Positions 51,605 through 61,436 of a stretch of DNA of 64,000 nucleotides are shown one piece after another; the first letter of the stretch is position 1, and each line of letters opens with the position of its first letter. Below the pieces are notes generated by a model. The model searched no databases, was not told the DNA's origin, and saw only the letters and a program-made list of their open reading frames with translations. The stretch comes from an uncultured Saccharospirillaceae bacterium (lineage in GTDB: Bacteria; Pseudomonadota; Gammaproteobacteria; Pseudomonadales; Oceanobacteraceae), in the NCBI GenBank assembly GCA_947503895.1, contig CANNFT010000009.1, forward strand, positions 1 to 64,000, read 5' to 3'. Made by a program: the position numbers and the translations under genes.

Positions 51605-52051
51605 TCAGCCAAATTTAGTAAGAATTTTATCTAATTGATTGGCAAAAGCTTGGCGGTCACTTTGCTTCATTGCGGCTGGACCGCCAGTGTGCACACCACT
51701 GCTCCTCATGGTATCCATAAAATCGCGCATGTTGAGTAACGAGCGAATATTTTCAGCTGTATATAGGTCACCTCGAACGCTCAAGGCTAACCCTCCCTTT
51801 TCGATCACTTCAGCGGCCAATGGAATATCACTAGTGATAACCAAGTCACCAGGATGAAGACGAGCGACGATTTCATTGTCCGCGACATCAAATCCTGAGC
51901 TGACTTGAACCGCTTGAATATACTGTGATGGCGGCGTTTTAATGAATTGATTTGCTACGAACGTCGTATTCATTTTTGTGCGCTCTGCAGCTCTAAATAT
52001 AATGTCCTTTACAACACTTGGACAAGCATCAGCGTCAACCCAAATTTCCAT
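51605..52051 (-). CDS. yaiI: YaiI/YqxD (UPF0178) family protein
   Basis: A 148-residue UPF0178 protein, NYN/PIN-like: [23 protein letters not shown] at the N-terminus, [19 protein letters not shown] in the middle and [14 protein letters not shown] at the end. The conserved Asp residues fit a metal-dependent nuclease-like fold, but activity is not established. Confidence 0.92.
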   Translation of the reverse strand: MEIWVDADACPSVVKDIIFRAAERTKMNTTFVANQFIKTPPSQYIQAVQVSSGFDVADNEIVARLHPGDLVITSDIPLAAEVIEKGGLALSVRGDLYTAENIRSLLNMRDFMDTMRSSGVHTGGPAAMKQSDRQAFANQLDKILTKFG

Positions 52052-52227
52052 GATTTCTCTTTCTTATACATCGTGGTTTGAAAGGCGGTATGGTATCACG
52101 AGAATGCAAAAATACGATGGCAACCTGAACAGATAAATACAAGGGATGTATCGAACGCTCTCGAAATTGGAATGATTATTAACGGGATCAACAAGCGGAC
52201 TCATTAGTAGTAACGGTTAGATAGGCC

Positions 52228-54267
52228 TTAGCCACCCATTCTTTTTTTGTACTCAGCACGGTAGCGATCTAAATCTGATACACTAAATTCATGCACTAGG
52301 TCATCCAAATGCTGAGCAATTCTCGCTAGCACCCTACTGCCCTGTTGAGTGACTTCAGCACCGTTTCGAGTTTCGGTGGCCAACTCTGAAATATGAATGG
52401 TATTTCGATGAATTTCTTCTGCCACTGCGGCCTGTTGTTCGGTGGCCGCACTGATTTGCATGTTTAGATCACCGACATGATTGATGAGGTCAGACAATGC
52501 GTTCATTGCCTCTCCTGATCCATCGGATAAATGAACACTACTCTCTGTGACTTTTCGACTTTGCTCCATTCCCTGTTGTGCCTTATTAGCGCTCACTTGC
52601 AAAGTCTCAATCATACGGTGAATTTCTTGCGTTGATTCTTGGGTTCGCTGAGCCAAAGTTCTAACCTCATCTGCAACCACTGCAAACCCTCTACCCTGTT
52701 CTCCGGCTCGCGCCGCTTCGATGGCCGCATTTAATGCAAGAAGGTTTGTTTGTTCTGCTATTCCCCGAATCGTTTCAAGGATGCCACCAATGTCCTGACT
52801 ATTTTTTGCCAACACTTGAATCGTGTTTTCGGCATTGCCTATTTCAGTGGATAAAGATTGAATGGCCTCACCTGTCTGGTGCACCATTTTTAACCCATCT
52901 TGGCCTCTCTGTTTGGCATTTGAAGTAGAAGTGGCAGCGTCTGAAGTATTGCTCGCTACCTGACTGATACTCGCAGCCATCTGGGTCACGGCAGATGCAA
53001 CACTGTCTGTTTCAATTTTTTGCTTATCAATGAGGGTTTGATTGGCGCTGGTTGCATCCGAAAATTCATTTGATTTATTTTGCAGCTCTTCTGTGACCAC
53101 TTTAATATTTCGAACCAAGTCTTCGGTACGCAAAATAAACTGATTATAGACATCCGCTATTTGACCGATTTCATCTTGCGCACCTGCTGGCACTCTATTT
53201 TCTAATCGACCATTTTCGAGCATAAACGAGAGCGAGGATTTTATGCCAATCACACGATTTCGAATACTCGATATTGTGGTAACCACCAAAAATACTTGAA
53301 ATATAAGAAAGGGTAATCCCAGCCATAATATGAGATTGCTGATTAAATTATTTCGAGCGGCTGTATCGCTGCTATACGTTAAAATATCGTCAGACCAACT
53401 AGATGCTAGGCTTTTAACCTCTCCTATCATTTCAGTTGAAGCAGCAAACCAAGTGGAAGGCTGAACACCAAAGTTTCCAACTGACTTCTTCGATAAATAG
53501 ATATCGATCATTTTCTTGATTGAAGCCGAGTTTGTACCACTTTTTATTTTTTCAAGATTCGCTTGCAATGAGGGAATCTTATGTATTGAAAGCTGTTCCT
53601 GCAAAATGCTTTGCTCAGCCAAACTCATTTCAACTCGAAGCTGGTCAATACTATTCGCCGTATCCTTTGAGAAAATTCCATTCATCATGCCCCTGAACTG
53701 ACCATAGGTTTCCTTTAACCAGAGAATTTGTACTAATACCTGAAGATCATTTGCAATTTCAATATTGCTTATATCATTGCTAATTTGTGATATGGCATTT
53801 AAGGCCAAACGGTTTAACGTCGAATAATACAAGAATGCGCTACCTGAAGATAATTCATCCACCTTACTCCTTTCGTTGTTTTTACTATTCAGGTGAGACA
53901 ATAGCGGCTGAACTACCAGTTCGACATGTTTTATCAATGAACCTTTCAATTGCTGAATAGCTTCCCTTAGCGCACTGACGGATTGATCCGATAACGGTCG
54001 TTGTTGAGTAAGCTCTGCTTTTAGTTCTTCTCCGTTCGACGCTAGAAATCCAGCAGTTATACCTCTCTCAATGGCATGGTTGTGTGCAACATTATCCAGC
54101 GCGCGGGCTACGACAACCAATTTTTCAGCGTTCTCTGCATCTCTACTGCTCATTTCCATCGTGTACCATGTGAATCCACCCGCTAAAATGAGCAGTGCAA
54201 GGGGAAGCGCACTCGACAGCATTAATTTGTTTGATATGCTAAAATTATCGACTATGCGTGAGAACAT
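52228..54267 (-). CDS. Methyl-accepting chemotaxis protein with NIT domain
   Basis: A 679-residue chemoreceptor. TM1 (about 18-38) and TM2 (about 310-330) flank a NIT-type sensor ([24 protein letters not shown], the typical nitrate/nitrite-sensing pattern). A HAMP domain follows, then a signalling region with [32 protein letters not shown], the invariant hairpin tip. It should report a small ligand, possibly nitrate, to CheA. Divergent from the MlaC fusion gene. Confidence 0.93.
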   Translation of the reverse strand: MFSRIVDNFSISNKLMLSSALPLALLILAGGFTWYTMEMSSRDAENAEKLVVVARALDNVAHNHAIERGITAGFLASNGEELKAELTQQRPLSDQSVSALREAIQQLKGSLIKHVELVVQPLLSHLNSKNNERSKVDELSSGSAFLYYSTLNRLALNAISQISNDISNIEIANDLQVLVQILWLKETYGQFRGMMNGIFSKDTANSIDQLRVEMSLAEQSILQEQLSIHKIPSLQANLEKIKSGTNSASIKKMIDIYLSKKSVGNFGVQPSTWFAASTEMIGEVKSLASSWSDDILTYSSDTAARNNLISNLILWLGLPFLIFQVFLVVTTISSIRNRVIGIKSSLSFMLENGRLENRVPAGAQDEIGQIADVYNQFILRTEDLVRNIKVVTEELQNKSNEFSDATSANQTLIDKQKIETDSVASAVTQMAASISQVASNTSDAATSTSNAKQRGQDGLKMVHQTGEAIQSLSTEIGNAENTIQVLAKNSQDIGGILETIRGIAEQTNLLALNAAIEAARAGEQGRGFAVVADEVRTLAQRTQESTQEIHRMIETLQVSANKAQQGMEQSRKVTESSVHLSDGSGEAMNALSDLINHVGDLNMQISAATEQQAAVAEEIHRNTIHISELATETRNGAEVTQQGSRVLARIAQHLDDLVHEFSVSDLDRYRAEYKKRMGG

Positions 54268-54633
54268 ACCTAATTCCTCTTATTCTCAGCTGTAATAACT
54301 TACCACGACCGTGACCTGCCGAAACCATCGACACTTATAATGTCAGGCTAGCATATATTGAGATCTACGCTGAACTTCGTAAAAGTATCGTTTTCAATGG
54401 GGAAATTTTCTATGGCCGCTGCGACTATAGAGTAAATTGACGACATAAAGCTTCTTGTACATTAATAATAACTAGACTATACAAGCCTTTTATAACCACA
54501 TAAAAACGCCGTTTCAGTGAGTCTATGCTAAAGTCATTAAAGGATACCCTATAACAAAACAGACCCGAAAGATCGCTTACCCCACTGGATAGGCTGCACT
54601 TAATTATTGAATATCGTCAAAGGCAATAAATCT
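54268..54633. other. Divergent promoter region
   Basis: About 365 bases between the leftward chemoreceptor and the rightward fusion gene. No clear sigma-28 promoter or operator was recognised. Confidence 0.4.
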
Positions 54634-56031
54634 ATGCGTAATCCATTGCCTAAGTTTTATATTCGTATCGTTCCAAATTATAAAATTAGCTTAATTGCCA
54701 GGGCACTCGCTTTTCTTTTGGTCATTTTTTTACAAAGCGCGCTTCCCTGCCTATCAATAGCCAGCAATCATACACTATCTTCTGATATTCCAGCTTCTGA
54801 CAGCATTCACACGACTGCCGGTACTGCAACATCACTCATCAAGCAAAGTGTTAGAAAAGTGACTGCACAGCTAACATCGTTAACCAACAGACAAAATATC
54901 CATGAGATAGAAGGCATCATAAAACGATACTTTCTGCCACATACCGATAAAGAACGCATTGCAAAATTGGTTCTTGGCTCCCATTGGAAAAAAGCCAGCA
55001 TCCCCCAAAAACAGGCCTTCATTGATTGCTTTACTCGGCAATTATTTAATGCTTACGCTCAATCATTCTCACAGTATAAAGGAGAGCCATGGTCTGTCAT
55101 AAAAACCGAATTCAATAGTACAAAAAGTAAGGCTGCGGTCTACTTAAAAATATCAACATTACCTGAACCCTCTGAGTTGATTTTTAGACTTTATCAAACC
55201 AATAAAAAATGGGTTATCTATGATTTAAGTAAAAACCAAATTAGCCTAGTCAAGAATTACCGTGATCAATATGCATCCCTCATTCATCAGCAAGGATTAG
55301 CGAAAACACTGGCCATTCTCTGTAAAACATTTCCAGACAAAGCCAAAACGTTAATTTTAGCAGGTGGGCACTGGCCTCCCTTTATTGCTAAAGGATTACC
55401 CGGCAATGGTTTTTCTGTAGAGGTCGTGACAAGCGTATTAAAAAAAGCAGGGTATAATTTAAAAGTGATATACGCCACATGGGGTAGAGTGACCCAAGGC
55501 ATGCAAGAGTCTGACTATGATGTGAGTTTAGGCACTTGGTATTCAAATGAACGGAATCAATTTCTAAAATTTAGCGATCCATACTATGAAAATCAGCTTG
55601 TACTGCTTGCGCAATCAACCGCTGATGAACGAATTAACACACATGATCAATTTATACTCAAACTCAAAAGTCATAAATCTCCACTTGGATTGATAGAAGA
55701 TTACGCGTATGGCGATATTATTCCGCCTAATACGACAACTCAATTATATAAACACTACACAACGTTACTTGTGGATCTCGCCAAGGGAAGTCTATCATAT
55801 TCGCTAATTGAAAAATCTGTGGCTGGTTTTCACCTCAGCCTACAACCGGCTTTAAGAAAGAATGTATCTATAGTCTCAGATGTTATTTATTCTCTCCCAT
55901 TGCATATGACCGTTGCTCGACATAATTCACAAGCCGATGACATCATCCATCGCTTTAATAAGCAGTTGGCTATTTATAAAAAGAGTGCTGAGTATCAAGC
56001 ATTATTGAATCAGTTTCGCATGCAATATTGA
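54634..56031 (+). CDS. Exported MlaC-like / SBP_bac_3 fusion protein
   Basis: A 465-residue exported protein that joins two domains usually separate. After a signal segment (residues about 15-45), residues about 60-215 match the MlaC/Ttg2D phospholipid-binding family (RIAKLVLGSHWKKASIPQKQAFI, FNAYAQSF, and NQISLVKNYRDQYASLI). Residues about 240-460 match a family 3 solute-binding protein (LAGGHWPPFIAKG, GFSVEVVTSVLKKAGYNLKV, and FSDPYYENQLVLLAQ). ATG 54634 is preferred over TTG 54607. No Mla transporter genes are near. Likely a periplasmic binding protein of unknown ligand. Confidence 0.82.
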   Translation: MRNPLPKFYIRIVPNYKISLIARALAFLLVIFLQSALPCLSIASNHTLSSDIPASDSIHTTAGTATSLIKQSVRKVTAQLTSLTNRQNIHEIEGIIKRYFLPHTDKERIAKLVLGSHWKKASIPQKQAFIDCFTRQLFNAYAQSFSQYKGEPWSVIKTEFNSTKSKAAVYLKISTLPEPSELIFRLYQTNKKWVIYDLSKNQISLVKNYRDQYASLIHQQGLAKTLAILCKTFPDKAKTLILAGGHWPPFIAKGLPGNGFSVEVVTSVLKKAGYNLKVIYATWGRVTQGMQESDYDVSLGTWYSNERNQFLKFSDPYYENQLVLLAQSTADERINTHDQFILKLKSHKSPLGLIEDYAYGDIIPPNTTTQLYKHYTTLLVDLAKGSLSYSLIEKSVAGFHLSLQPALRKNVSIVSDVIYSLPLHMTVARHNSQADDIIHRFNKQLAIYKKSAEYQALLNQFRMQY

Positions 56032-56387
56032 ATAACCGTAAAATAAATATTGCCTAATATTCGAAATAGTGACCGACTTTATTCTTTGCATTCGCGTAGC
56101 GATATTCAGTCTCGGGCCCTCAAATCCGACTCACTCTTCTATATAACGATTACCTATCTAAATAGCTACGTAAGATCCCTATGATTATAAGGGATACTCA
56201 ACCACCAATCTTTTTATAGTGAAAAACGCGACTTAACATTTTTTATATCGATTCATTACAAGACCGAATATAAATTGCCAAATTTCAATCGTCTGGCTAA
56301 ATTAGTGTCATTGCAGCACATGCTGTGTGACGGACACAGGCATACATATGCATTTCGCTTCTAGCATTTTTGGAGGTTATAAAAGAT
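56032..56387. other. Intergenic before the transglycosylase
   Basis: No gene recognised. The last 20 bases contain a strong ribosome site for the 15-codon ORF. Confidence 0.4.
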
Positions 56388-56435
56388 ATGTCTAAAACAG
56401 CTTTCAATAACCTTTTCGCTAAAGAAGCTTGGTAA
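56388..56435 (+). CDS. 15-codon leader-like ORF
   Basis: ATG 56388 follows GGAGG about 12 bases upstream and encodes MSKTAFNNLFAKEAW then TAA. It ends six bases before the transglycosylase GTG start. It may be a leader peptide coupling translation, or a small secreted peptide. Not previously known to me. Confidence 0.45.
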   Translation: MSKTAFNNLFAKEAW

Positions 56436-56441
56436 GGATAA

Positions 56442-57662
56442 GTGAATTATTTGTATTCCCATATCAAAAATAGCTTTTCATCTCTGCTATTAGGAGTAGC
56501 GATACTCCTAATATTTATGCCGGTTGCCTTATCGTCTGGTATTCAAGTGGTTCCTAAAGGCAGCTCAAACACAGAAACAACCACAAAAGATTCGATTACC
56601 AAAGAACGTTACCATCAAGAATTTAGGCATGCCGTACAAAGCTACCGTAATATCCTAAGAAAAAACTGGCCCGAAGCCGAAATCAGTAGTCAGCATCGAT
56701 TGGTTCTTTACCCTCCTGATTTTTCTGAAAAACGGGTCATAGATTTCAAGCAAAACGAATTTCAGGTCACCCTACCTACTGAACGCAAGGGCAATGTCGT
56801 AGATTATCAGACGATGCAAATTCGTCTAAATCAAGCGGTTATTGAGTTATTAACATTAGATTTAATCTCTGCAATAGAAAGTGATCCCATCAATATTCAC
56901 ATGCAAACTTTATCCGGTATTCGCTATGCCAATCAAATCGGTCGGTTTGGTCGCGATAGGCTCATGCGTGAACTCTTTCGAGATGAACGACCTAATATCA
57001 AAACCATTCAACGTATGGCAGAGAAATTAACCAAAGGCGCGTATATTCGATATCCAGCCGTAGCGTCACTGAATTTAAGTTTCGTAAGTCAAGAACGCAC
57101 CACTTACATTGTCCCATTACCGAAGCAACGTCCTTATCAAAAAGCCAAAATCTATGAGCCGATCATCGAAAAGACCGCCAAAAGTGTTAATGTTCCCAGC
57201 CATCTACTGCTGTCTATTATGCATATGGAGAGTTACTTCAATCCATTAGCGCGCTCGCTCAGCCCTAGTTTTGGACTCATGCAAGTTAACCCAATGACTG
57301 CTGGGTTAATCTCTGCTGAAATTGAGCTCGGCAAGCAAACGATGCTGACGCCCGCACAACTTTACAATCCTGAAACGAATATTCTTATGGGGGCAACGTA
57401 TCTGAGTTACCTATACACTGATATCCTCAAAGGCATTAAAAGCCCGACAGCAAGGATGTACTGCACAATTGCAGCTTACACCTCAGATTATCAGACGGTG
57501 CTCAATACGTTGACGGGTATCCGCCAAGTGCCTGATGCCGTGCCTAGTATTAACCGATTGTCAGATAAAGCCGTACTAGGAACATTATTAAGAGATTTAC
57601 CAGACCGACAACATCGAGACTATCTACACTCCGTACTCAATATTCAGCGAAAATACCGCTAA
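56442..57662 (+). CDS. MltC-like lytic transglycosylase
   Basis: A 406-residue murein transglycosylase. Residues 9-32 are a signal segment without a lipobox Cys, unlike E. coli MltC, which is a lipoprotein. An MltC N-terminal domain (about 55-190) precedes the SLT domain with the catalytic Glu in IMHMESYFNP and the downstream GLMQVNP and NILMGATYLSYL motifs. GTG 56442 is preceded by TAAGGATAA. It should cleave the glycan strands in the periplasm. Confidence 0.88.
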   Translation: MNYLYSHIKNSFSSLLLGVAILLIFMPVALSSGIQVVPKGSSNTETTTKDSITKERYHQEFRHAVQSYRNILRKNWPEAEISSQHRLVLYPPDFSEKRVIDFKQNEFQVTLPTERKGNVVDYQTMQIRLNQAVIELLTLDLISAIESDPINIHMQTLSGIRYANQIGRFGRDRLMRELFRDERPNIKTIQRMAEKLTKGAYIRYPAVASLNLSFVSQERTTYIVPLPKQRPYQKAKIYEPIIEKTAKSVNVPSHLLLSIMHMESYFNPLARSLSPSFGLMQVNPMTAGLISAEIELGKQTMLTPAQLYNPETNILMGATYLSYLYTDILKGIKSPTARMYCTIAAYTSDYQTVLNTLTGIRQVPDAVPSINRLSDKAVLGTLLRDLPDRQHRDYLHSVLNIQRKYR

Positions 57663-57923
57663 AACCTATCAACCATTATTGGCCCGCACAGTTCTTTACC
57701 CTCGTCTTTTGGTCGTAGAAAACCATTTTAATTGTGACCTTACTGCGATCTTAAGGCAGTCTACCGAACGAGTAACTGGAACAATAATGCCAATCCTTTT
57801 AACAAAGAATCGTGAGCTGTATCGGTTTATGATTAAGGGCAAATCAGCCATGTATTTCATTGAATGCCAGTATTAGAATTGAAGTACCATAGGGGCAACA
57901 TAAAAATATGGAGCGTACAAAAC

Positions 57924-58601
57924 ATGCTATCAAATAACGCCACAGTGGCTGATGCATTAAAAAGTCGTCGCAGTGTTAGGGGGTTTAAGCCAGACCCCGT
58001 ACCGGACGAGGTGATTACAGAAATATTGCAATTAGCCCAACTTAGCCCATCTAATTGTAATGTTCAGCCTTGGCGTGTACTCATAGCAAGTGGCGAAAAA
58101 TGCCAAGTATTACGTCAGAAAATGCACGATGCCATCATGACAGGGAAAACCATGAACCCTGACTTTCCGTCCTATCCTAAATTTGAAGGCAAGTATCGAG
58201 ACCGTCAAATTGACTGCGCCAAAGCATTATATGGCGCAATGGGAGTGGAACGACATGACAGTGCAGGAAGATTAAGAGCAAGCGCTCGTAATTACGAATT
58301 TTTTGATGCGCCTCATGTGCTTTTTGTTGGAATGGAGCGAGATTTTTCCACCGCCATCGCCGTGGATGTGGGTATGTATGCACAGTCGTTAATGCTGTTG
58401 ATGTCCGCGCAAGGAATCGCGAGTTGCGCACAAGCCAGTGTGTCTTATTACCCTGATATCATTCGTACATTCTTTGATGAGCCAGACAACACGGGAATAT
58501 TATTTGGCATTAGCTTTGGTTATGAGGATGAAGCCGTCGCAGCCAATGACGCTCGTACTCAACGCATACCCATTTCAGAAACCGTCAAGTGGGTGCGTTA
58601 A
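57924..58601 (+). CDS. Nitroreductase family protein
   Basis: A 225-residue FMN-dependent nitroreductase-like enzyme. Hallmarks are RRSVRGFKPDPVPDEVI, SPSNCNVQPWRV, and the C-terminal GI.FGISFGYEDE. ATG 57924 is preferred over an upstream frame start at 57864. The protein should reduce nitro or quinone substrates. Convergent with the hybrid kinase. Confidence 0.9.
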   Translation: MLSNNATVADALKSRRSVRGFKPDPVPDEVITEILQLAQLSPSNCNVQPWRVLIASGEKCQVLRQKMHDAIMTGKTMNPDFPSYPKFEGKYRDRQIDCAKALYGAMGVERHDSAGRLRASARNYEFFDAPHVLFVGMERDFSTAIAVDVGMYAQSLMLLMSAQGIASCAQASVSYYPDIIRTFFDEPDNTGILFGISFGYEDEAVAANDARTQRIPISETVKWVR

Positions 58602-58608
58602 CACTGCT

Positions 58609-60525
58609 TTATGAAATCGATTTTTCGTTTAGCCATCGACGTAGCAAATCATGAAGTCCGATTTTTTTATAAGGCTTTGCTAAAAAATCGTTCATACCTG
58701 CTTTTAAACATTCGCCCTTAACATCGTGAAATGCATTGGCGGTTAACGCGATAATGGGCGTTTCTTTATTGGACCCGTCTTGCGAACGAATAATTTTAGT
58801 AGCTTCATAGCCATCCATATTGGGCATTTGGAGGTCCATCAAGATCATATCGAAGCTTTGTTTTTTACATAATTCAATTGCTTCAATACCATCGGCCGCT
58901 AACTCACATTGAACACCAAAGTGGGTTAGCATCCGAAGTGCTACTTTCTGGTTTACTTCATTATCTTCCACTAACAATACATGGGCATTAAAACTGTCTG
59001 AAATGTCATTGGTGACCGTGTCTGCCACAGGAAGCTGACGCTTTCCATGTTCGCGGTAAGGCAGTGAAAATGCGCATTTAAATGCCGAGCCAATGCCAAT
59101 TTCACTTTCCACCCGTAGCTGGCCACCCATTTTATCGACAAGCTGTCGAGATATTGCAAGGCCCAGTCCTGTTCCACCGTAACGTCGAGATATGGATGCA
59201 TCTTCTTGTTGGAAGGCATCAAAAATACGATTCAAATTTTCTTTGCCAATGCCTTTACCAGAATCTTTAACCATAATTTCAATATTGGCTAAATCTCCTT
59301 GTATTTTCATACTCACAACTGCCAGTTCGATAAACCCGCTGTCAGTGAACTTCACGGCGTTGCCTAACAAATTAACCAATACCTGCCGCATTCGGGTTTC
59401 GTCTGTCTTAACATCTAAATTTGAGACTTCATCAATTTTTAATTGAAAGTCTAAACCCTTTGCTTGTGCAACCACCTTGAAGCTTTCCGCGACGCGATAC
59501 AAACTTTCATGCAAGTTGAAAAACCGTGTTTCTAGCTCGATATTACCCTGCTCGATTTTTGAAAAGTCTAATATGTCATTGATTAAACCCAAAAGATGAT
59601 CACCTGAGGTCAATGCAGTCTCAACATAATCATTTTGTTCTTCACTAAGGTCGGTAGTTTGCATTAATTGCAGCATACCTAAGACACCGTTCATGGGTGT
59701 TCTTAGCTCGTGAGTCATGACCGCGAGGAATTCACTTTTTGCCTTGTTTGCAGCCTCTGATGCTTCCCTCGCTTTGATGAGACTTTCAACATAATGTTGC
59801 TGGATTTCTTCCGACTTTTGCAGGGCCCCAGCCAATGTGTTGACGCCCACTTGAAGCTGGCCAACCTCCCCACTGGCGTTTTCGTGGGTGCGCACACTGT
59901 AATCACCTTCACGCATTTTTTCCACGGTTTCAGATAACACCGTAATAGGACGCGATATTTTTGCGCCACTCAACCATGCTATCAATCCAGATATCAACAT
60001 GGCCATGCATCCAATCAAAATGGCATGCAATAGAATTTCTTGTTGTCGCTCAATTATAAATGCTTCAGATAATCCTATTCTTACTTGCCCTAACACTTTT
60101 TCTTCTGCGCTATGACCAAACCAGTCCTCTTCGTCCGCGAGTACGTTATATTGAATGATGTCGGCTTGAAACCAGCGCAGTAACCCCTTCATATCATCAG
60201 ATGATTGATCTATTCCTATGTCTTGATCGCTCTGACTAAATAGTAAACTGCCGGACATATCTTCGATCTCAATGAACTCCACATCCTTGTCTTCAAGCAG
60301 CACACGTGTCAAAGGAGAAATAATTGAATTATTACCGGTCAAGACAAAGTAGTCCGCAGTAGAGGCCAGCTGCACGGCAATGAGTTGCCCTTTATTGTCC
60401 AGCTCTTGTTTAACGTCTTTGATTCGCGCATGAATAAAGTAACTGCTTAAAATTAACGAGACCAATAAGACAGGGCCCAGTCCCAGCAGAAGCGTACGAG
60501 TATAAAGACTCCATCCTTTCTTCAT
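58609..60525 (-). CDS. Hybrid sensor histidine kinase
   Basis: A 638-residue hybrid kinase with TM1 (12-32), a periplasmic sensor domain (35-160), TM2 (about 165-187), HAMP, and a HisKA domain with phospho-accepting His272 (VMTHELRTPMNG). An HATPase domain (GKGIGKENLNRIFDAFQQED, GTGLGLAI) and a C-terminal receiver (VEDNEVNQKVAL and MDLQMPNMDGYEA) follow. No Hpt is fused. It shares an ATGA overlap with the upstream substrate-binding gene, so the two are likely one sensing unit. Confidence 0.93.
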   Translation of the reverse strand: MKKGWSLYTRTLLLGLGPVLLVSLILSSYFIHARIKDVKQELDNKGQLIAVQLASTADYFVLTGNNSIISPLTRVLLEDKDVEFIEIEDMSGSLLFSQSDQDIGIDQSSDDMKGLLRWFQADIIQYNVLADEEDWFGHSAEEKVLGQVRIGLSEAFIIERQQEILLHAILIGCMAMLISGLIAWLSGAKISRPITVLSETVEKMREGDYSVRTHENASGEVGQLQVGVNTLAGALQKSEEIQQHYVESLIKAREASEAANKAKSEFLAVMTHELRTPMNGVLGMLQLMQTTDLSEEQNDYVETALTSGDHLLGLINDILDFSKIEQGNIELETRFFNLHESLYRVAESFKVVAQAKGLDFQLKIDEVSNLDVKTDETRMRQVLVNLLGNAVKFTDSGFIELAVVSMKIQGDLANIEIMVKDSGKGIGKENLNRIFDAFQQEDASISRRYGGTGLGLAISRQLVDKMGGQLRVESEIGIGSAFKCAFSLPYREHGKRQLPVADTVTNDISDSFNAHVLLVEDNEVNQKVALRMLTHFGVQCELAADGIEAIELCKKQSFDMILMDLQMPNMDGYEATKIIRSQDGSNKETPIIALTANAFHDVKGECLKAGMNDFLAKPYKKIGLHDLLRRWLNEKSIS

Positions 60526-61427
60526 TTGGGCAATCCCCCGCCCACTTTCTTTTTCAAACTGTCTTCGCCCTCAATGCTAATTTGTAATGATCTAGCCACT
60601 TGCCGATTTATGCTGACATCAAAGTATGGGTTGTAGACCACATCAATCCATTTGATTTTATTGTTCAAAAGATCAGCCGTCGCTTGTATTGTTTCACCCA
60701 TACCGGAATACGTTGAAGCCACCGCCCCTGCTTTTACAAAAGCCTTATCCGGCCCCACCAATGGGCGGCTGGCGCGATATAGCCGCATTAGAATGCTGCG
60801 AATATTGGTTGCGTTATAAATGAATTCATCATTAACACCCAAAATCACATCGGCCTGCTTCAGCACTCTTAATGCCGGACGATCCCAGTTTAATGGATCA
60901 TTTAATTTGGCCAGCATAATATTGAGGCCTAACTTTTTGGCGGCTGCCTGTGCTTCTTCCACCACAAATTCTGAGTGCTGGGAATAGTAAACACCGACCG
61001 GCCCGACTTGTGGTTTGAGTGCTCGAATCAACGTGAGTTGACGTTCAATGGAGGGAACGTTTTGAAGGCGGGATACATTCAACTGTGGGAATCGAAGTTT
61101 AACGTTACCGAAAGACGTATCTTCTGAGAAAAGCACTAAGACTTGTTGATGCTCTGGGTGGTGCGTAGCCAATTCGGTTAAAACAGCATCGGTGATCACC
61201 ACCCAAGCATCACGAGCTGTGTCTAACTGCGTCTTATCCAGCAGGGATATTTTATGCTTGGGGGCGAGCTTACTAAGGTGCTCGTGAAATTTTCGCTCGC
61301 GATCGCCAATGGAAGCAACCGCTAAACCGACGTCAGCAGGCCATACGGGTAGGGAAGTCAATAATAGACCCCATACCCATACGATTTTTAGGAGTACCTG
61401 AAAGCGCTCCATGCCCATTAGCTGCAT
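60522..61427 (-). CDS. ABC substrate-binding-like protein (periplasmic sensor partner)
   Basis: A 301-residue exported protein of the ABC_sub_bind (PF04392) type, with a signal segment near residues 8-30. Visible features are PQVGPVGVYYSQHSEF, VVEEAQAAAKKLGLNIM and ALRVLKQADVILGVND. It overlaps the hybrid kinase start by four bases and has no transporter partners, so it probably feeds ligand information to the kinase. It lies nine bases after the TonB receptor gene. Confidence 0.85.
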   Translation of the reverse strand: MQLMGMERFQVLLKIVWVWGLLLTSLPVWPADVGLAVASIGDRERKFHEHLSKLAPKHKISLLDKTQLDTARDAWVVITDAVLTELATHHPEHQQVLVLFSEDTSFGNVKLRFPQLNVSRLQNVPSIERQLTLIRALKPQVGPVGVYYSQHSEFVVEEAQAAAKKLGLNIMLAKLNDPLNWDRPALRVLKQADVILGVNDEFIYNATNIRSILMRLYRASRPLVGPDKAFVKAGAVASTYSGMGETIQATADLLNNKIKWIDVVYNPYFDVSINRQVARSLQISIEGEDSLKKKVGGGLPK

Positions 61428-61436
61428 AATACTCCG

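Noticed and set aside
57679-57876. 65-codon frame between transglycosylase and nitroreductase genes
   Set aside because: No start signal or family resemblance; the nitroreductase start at 57924 explains the region.
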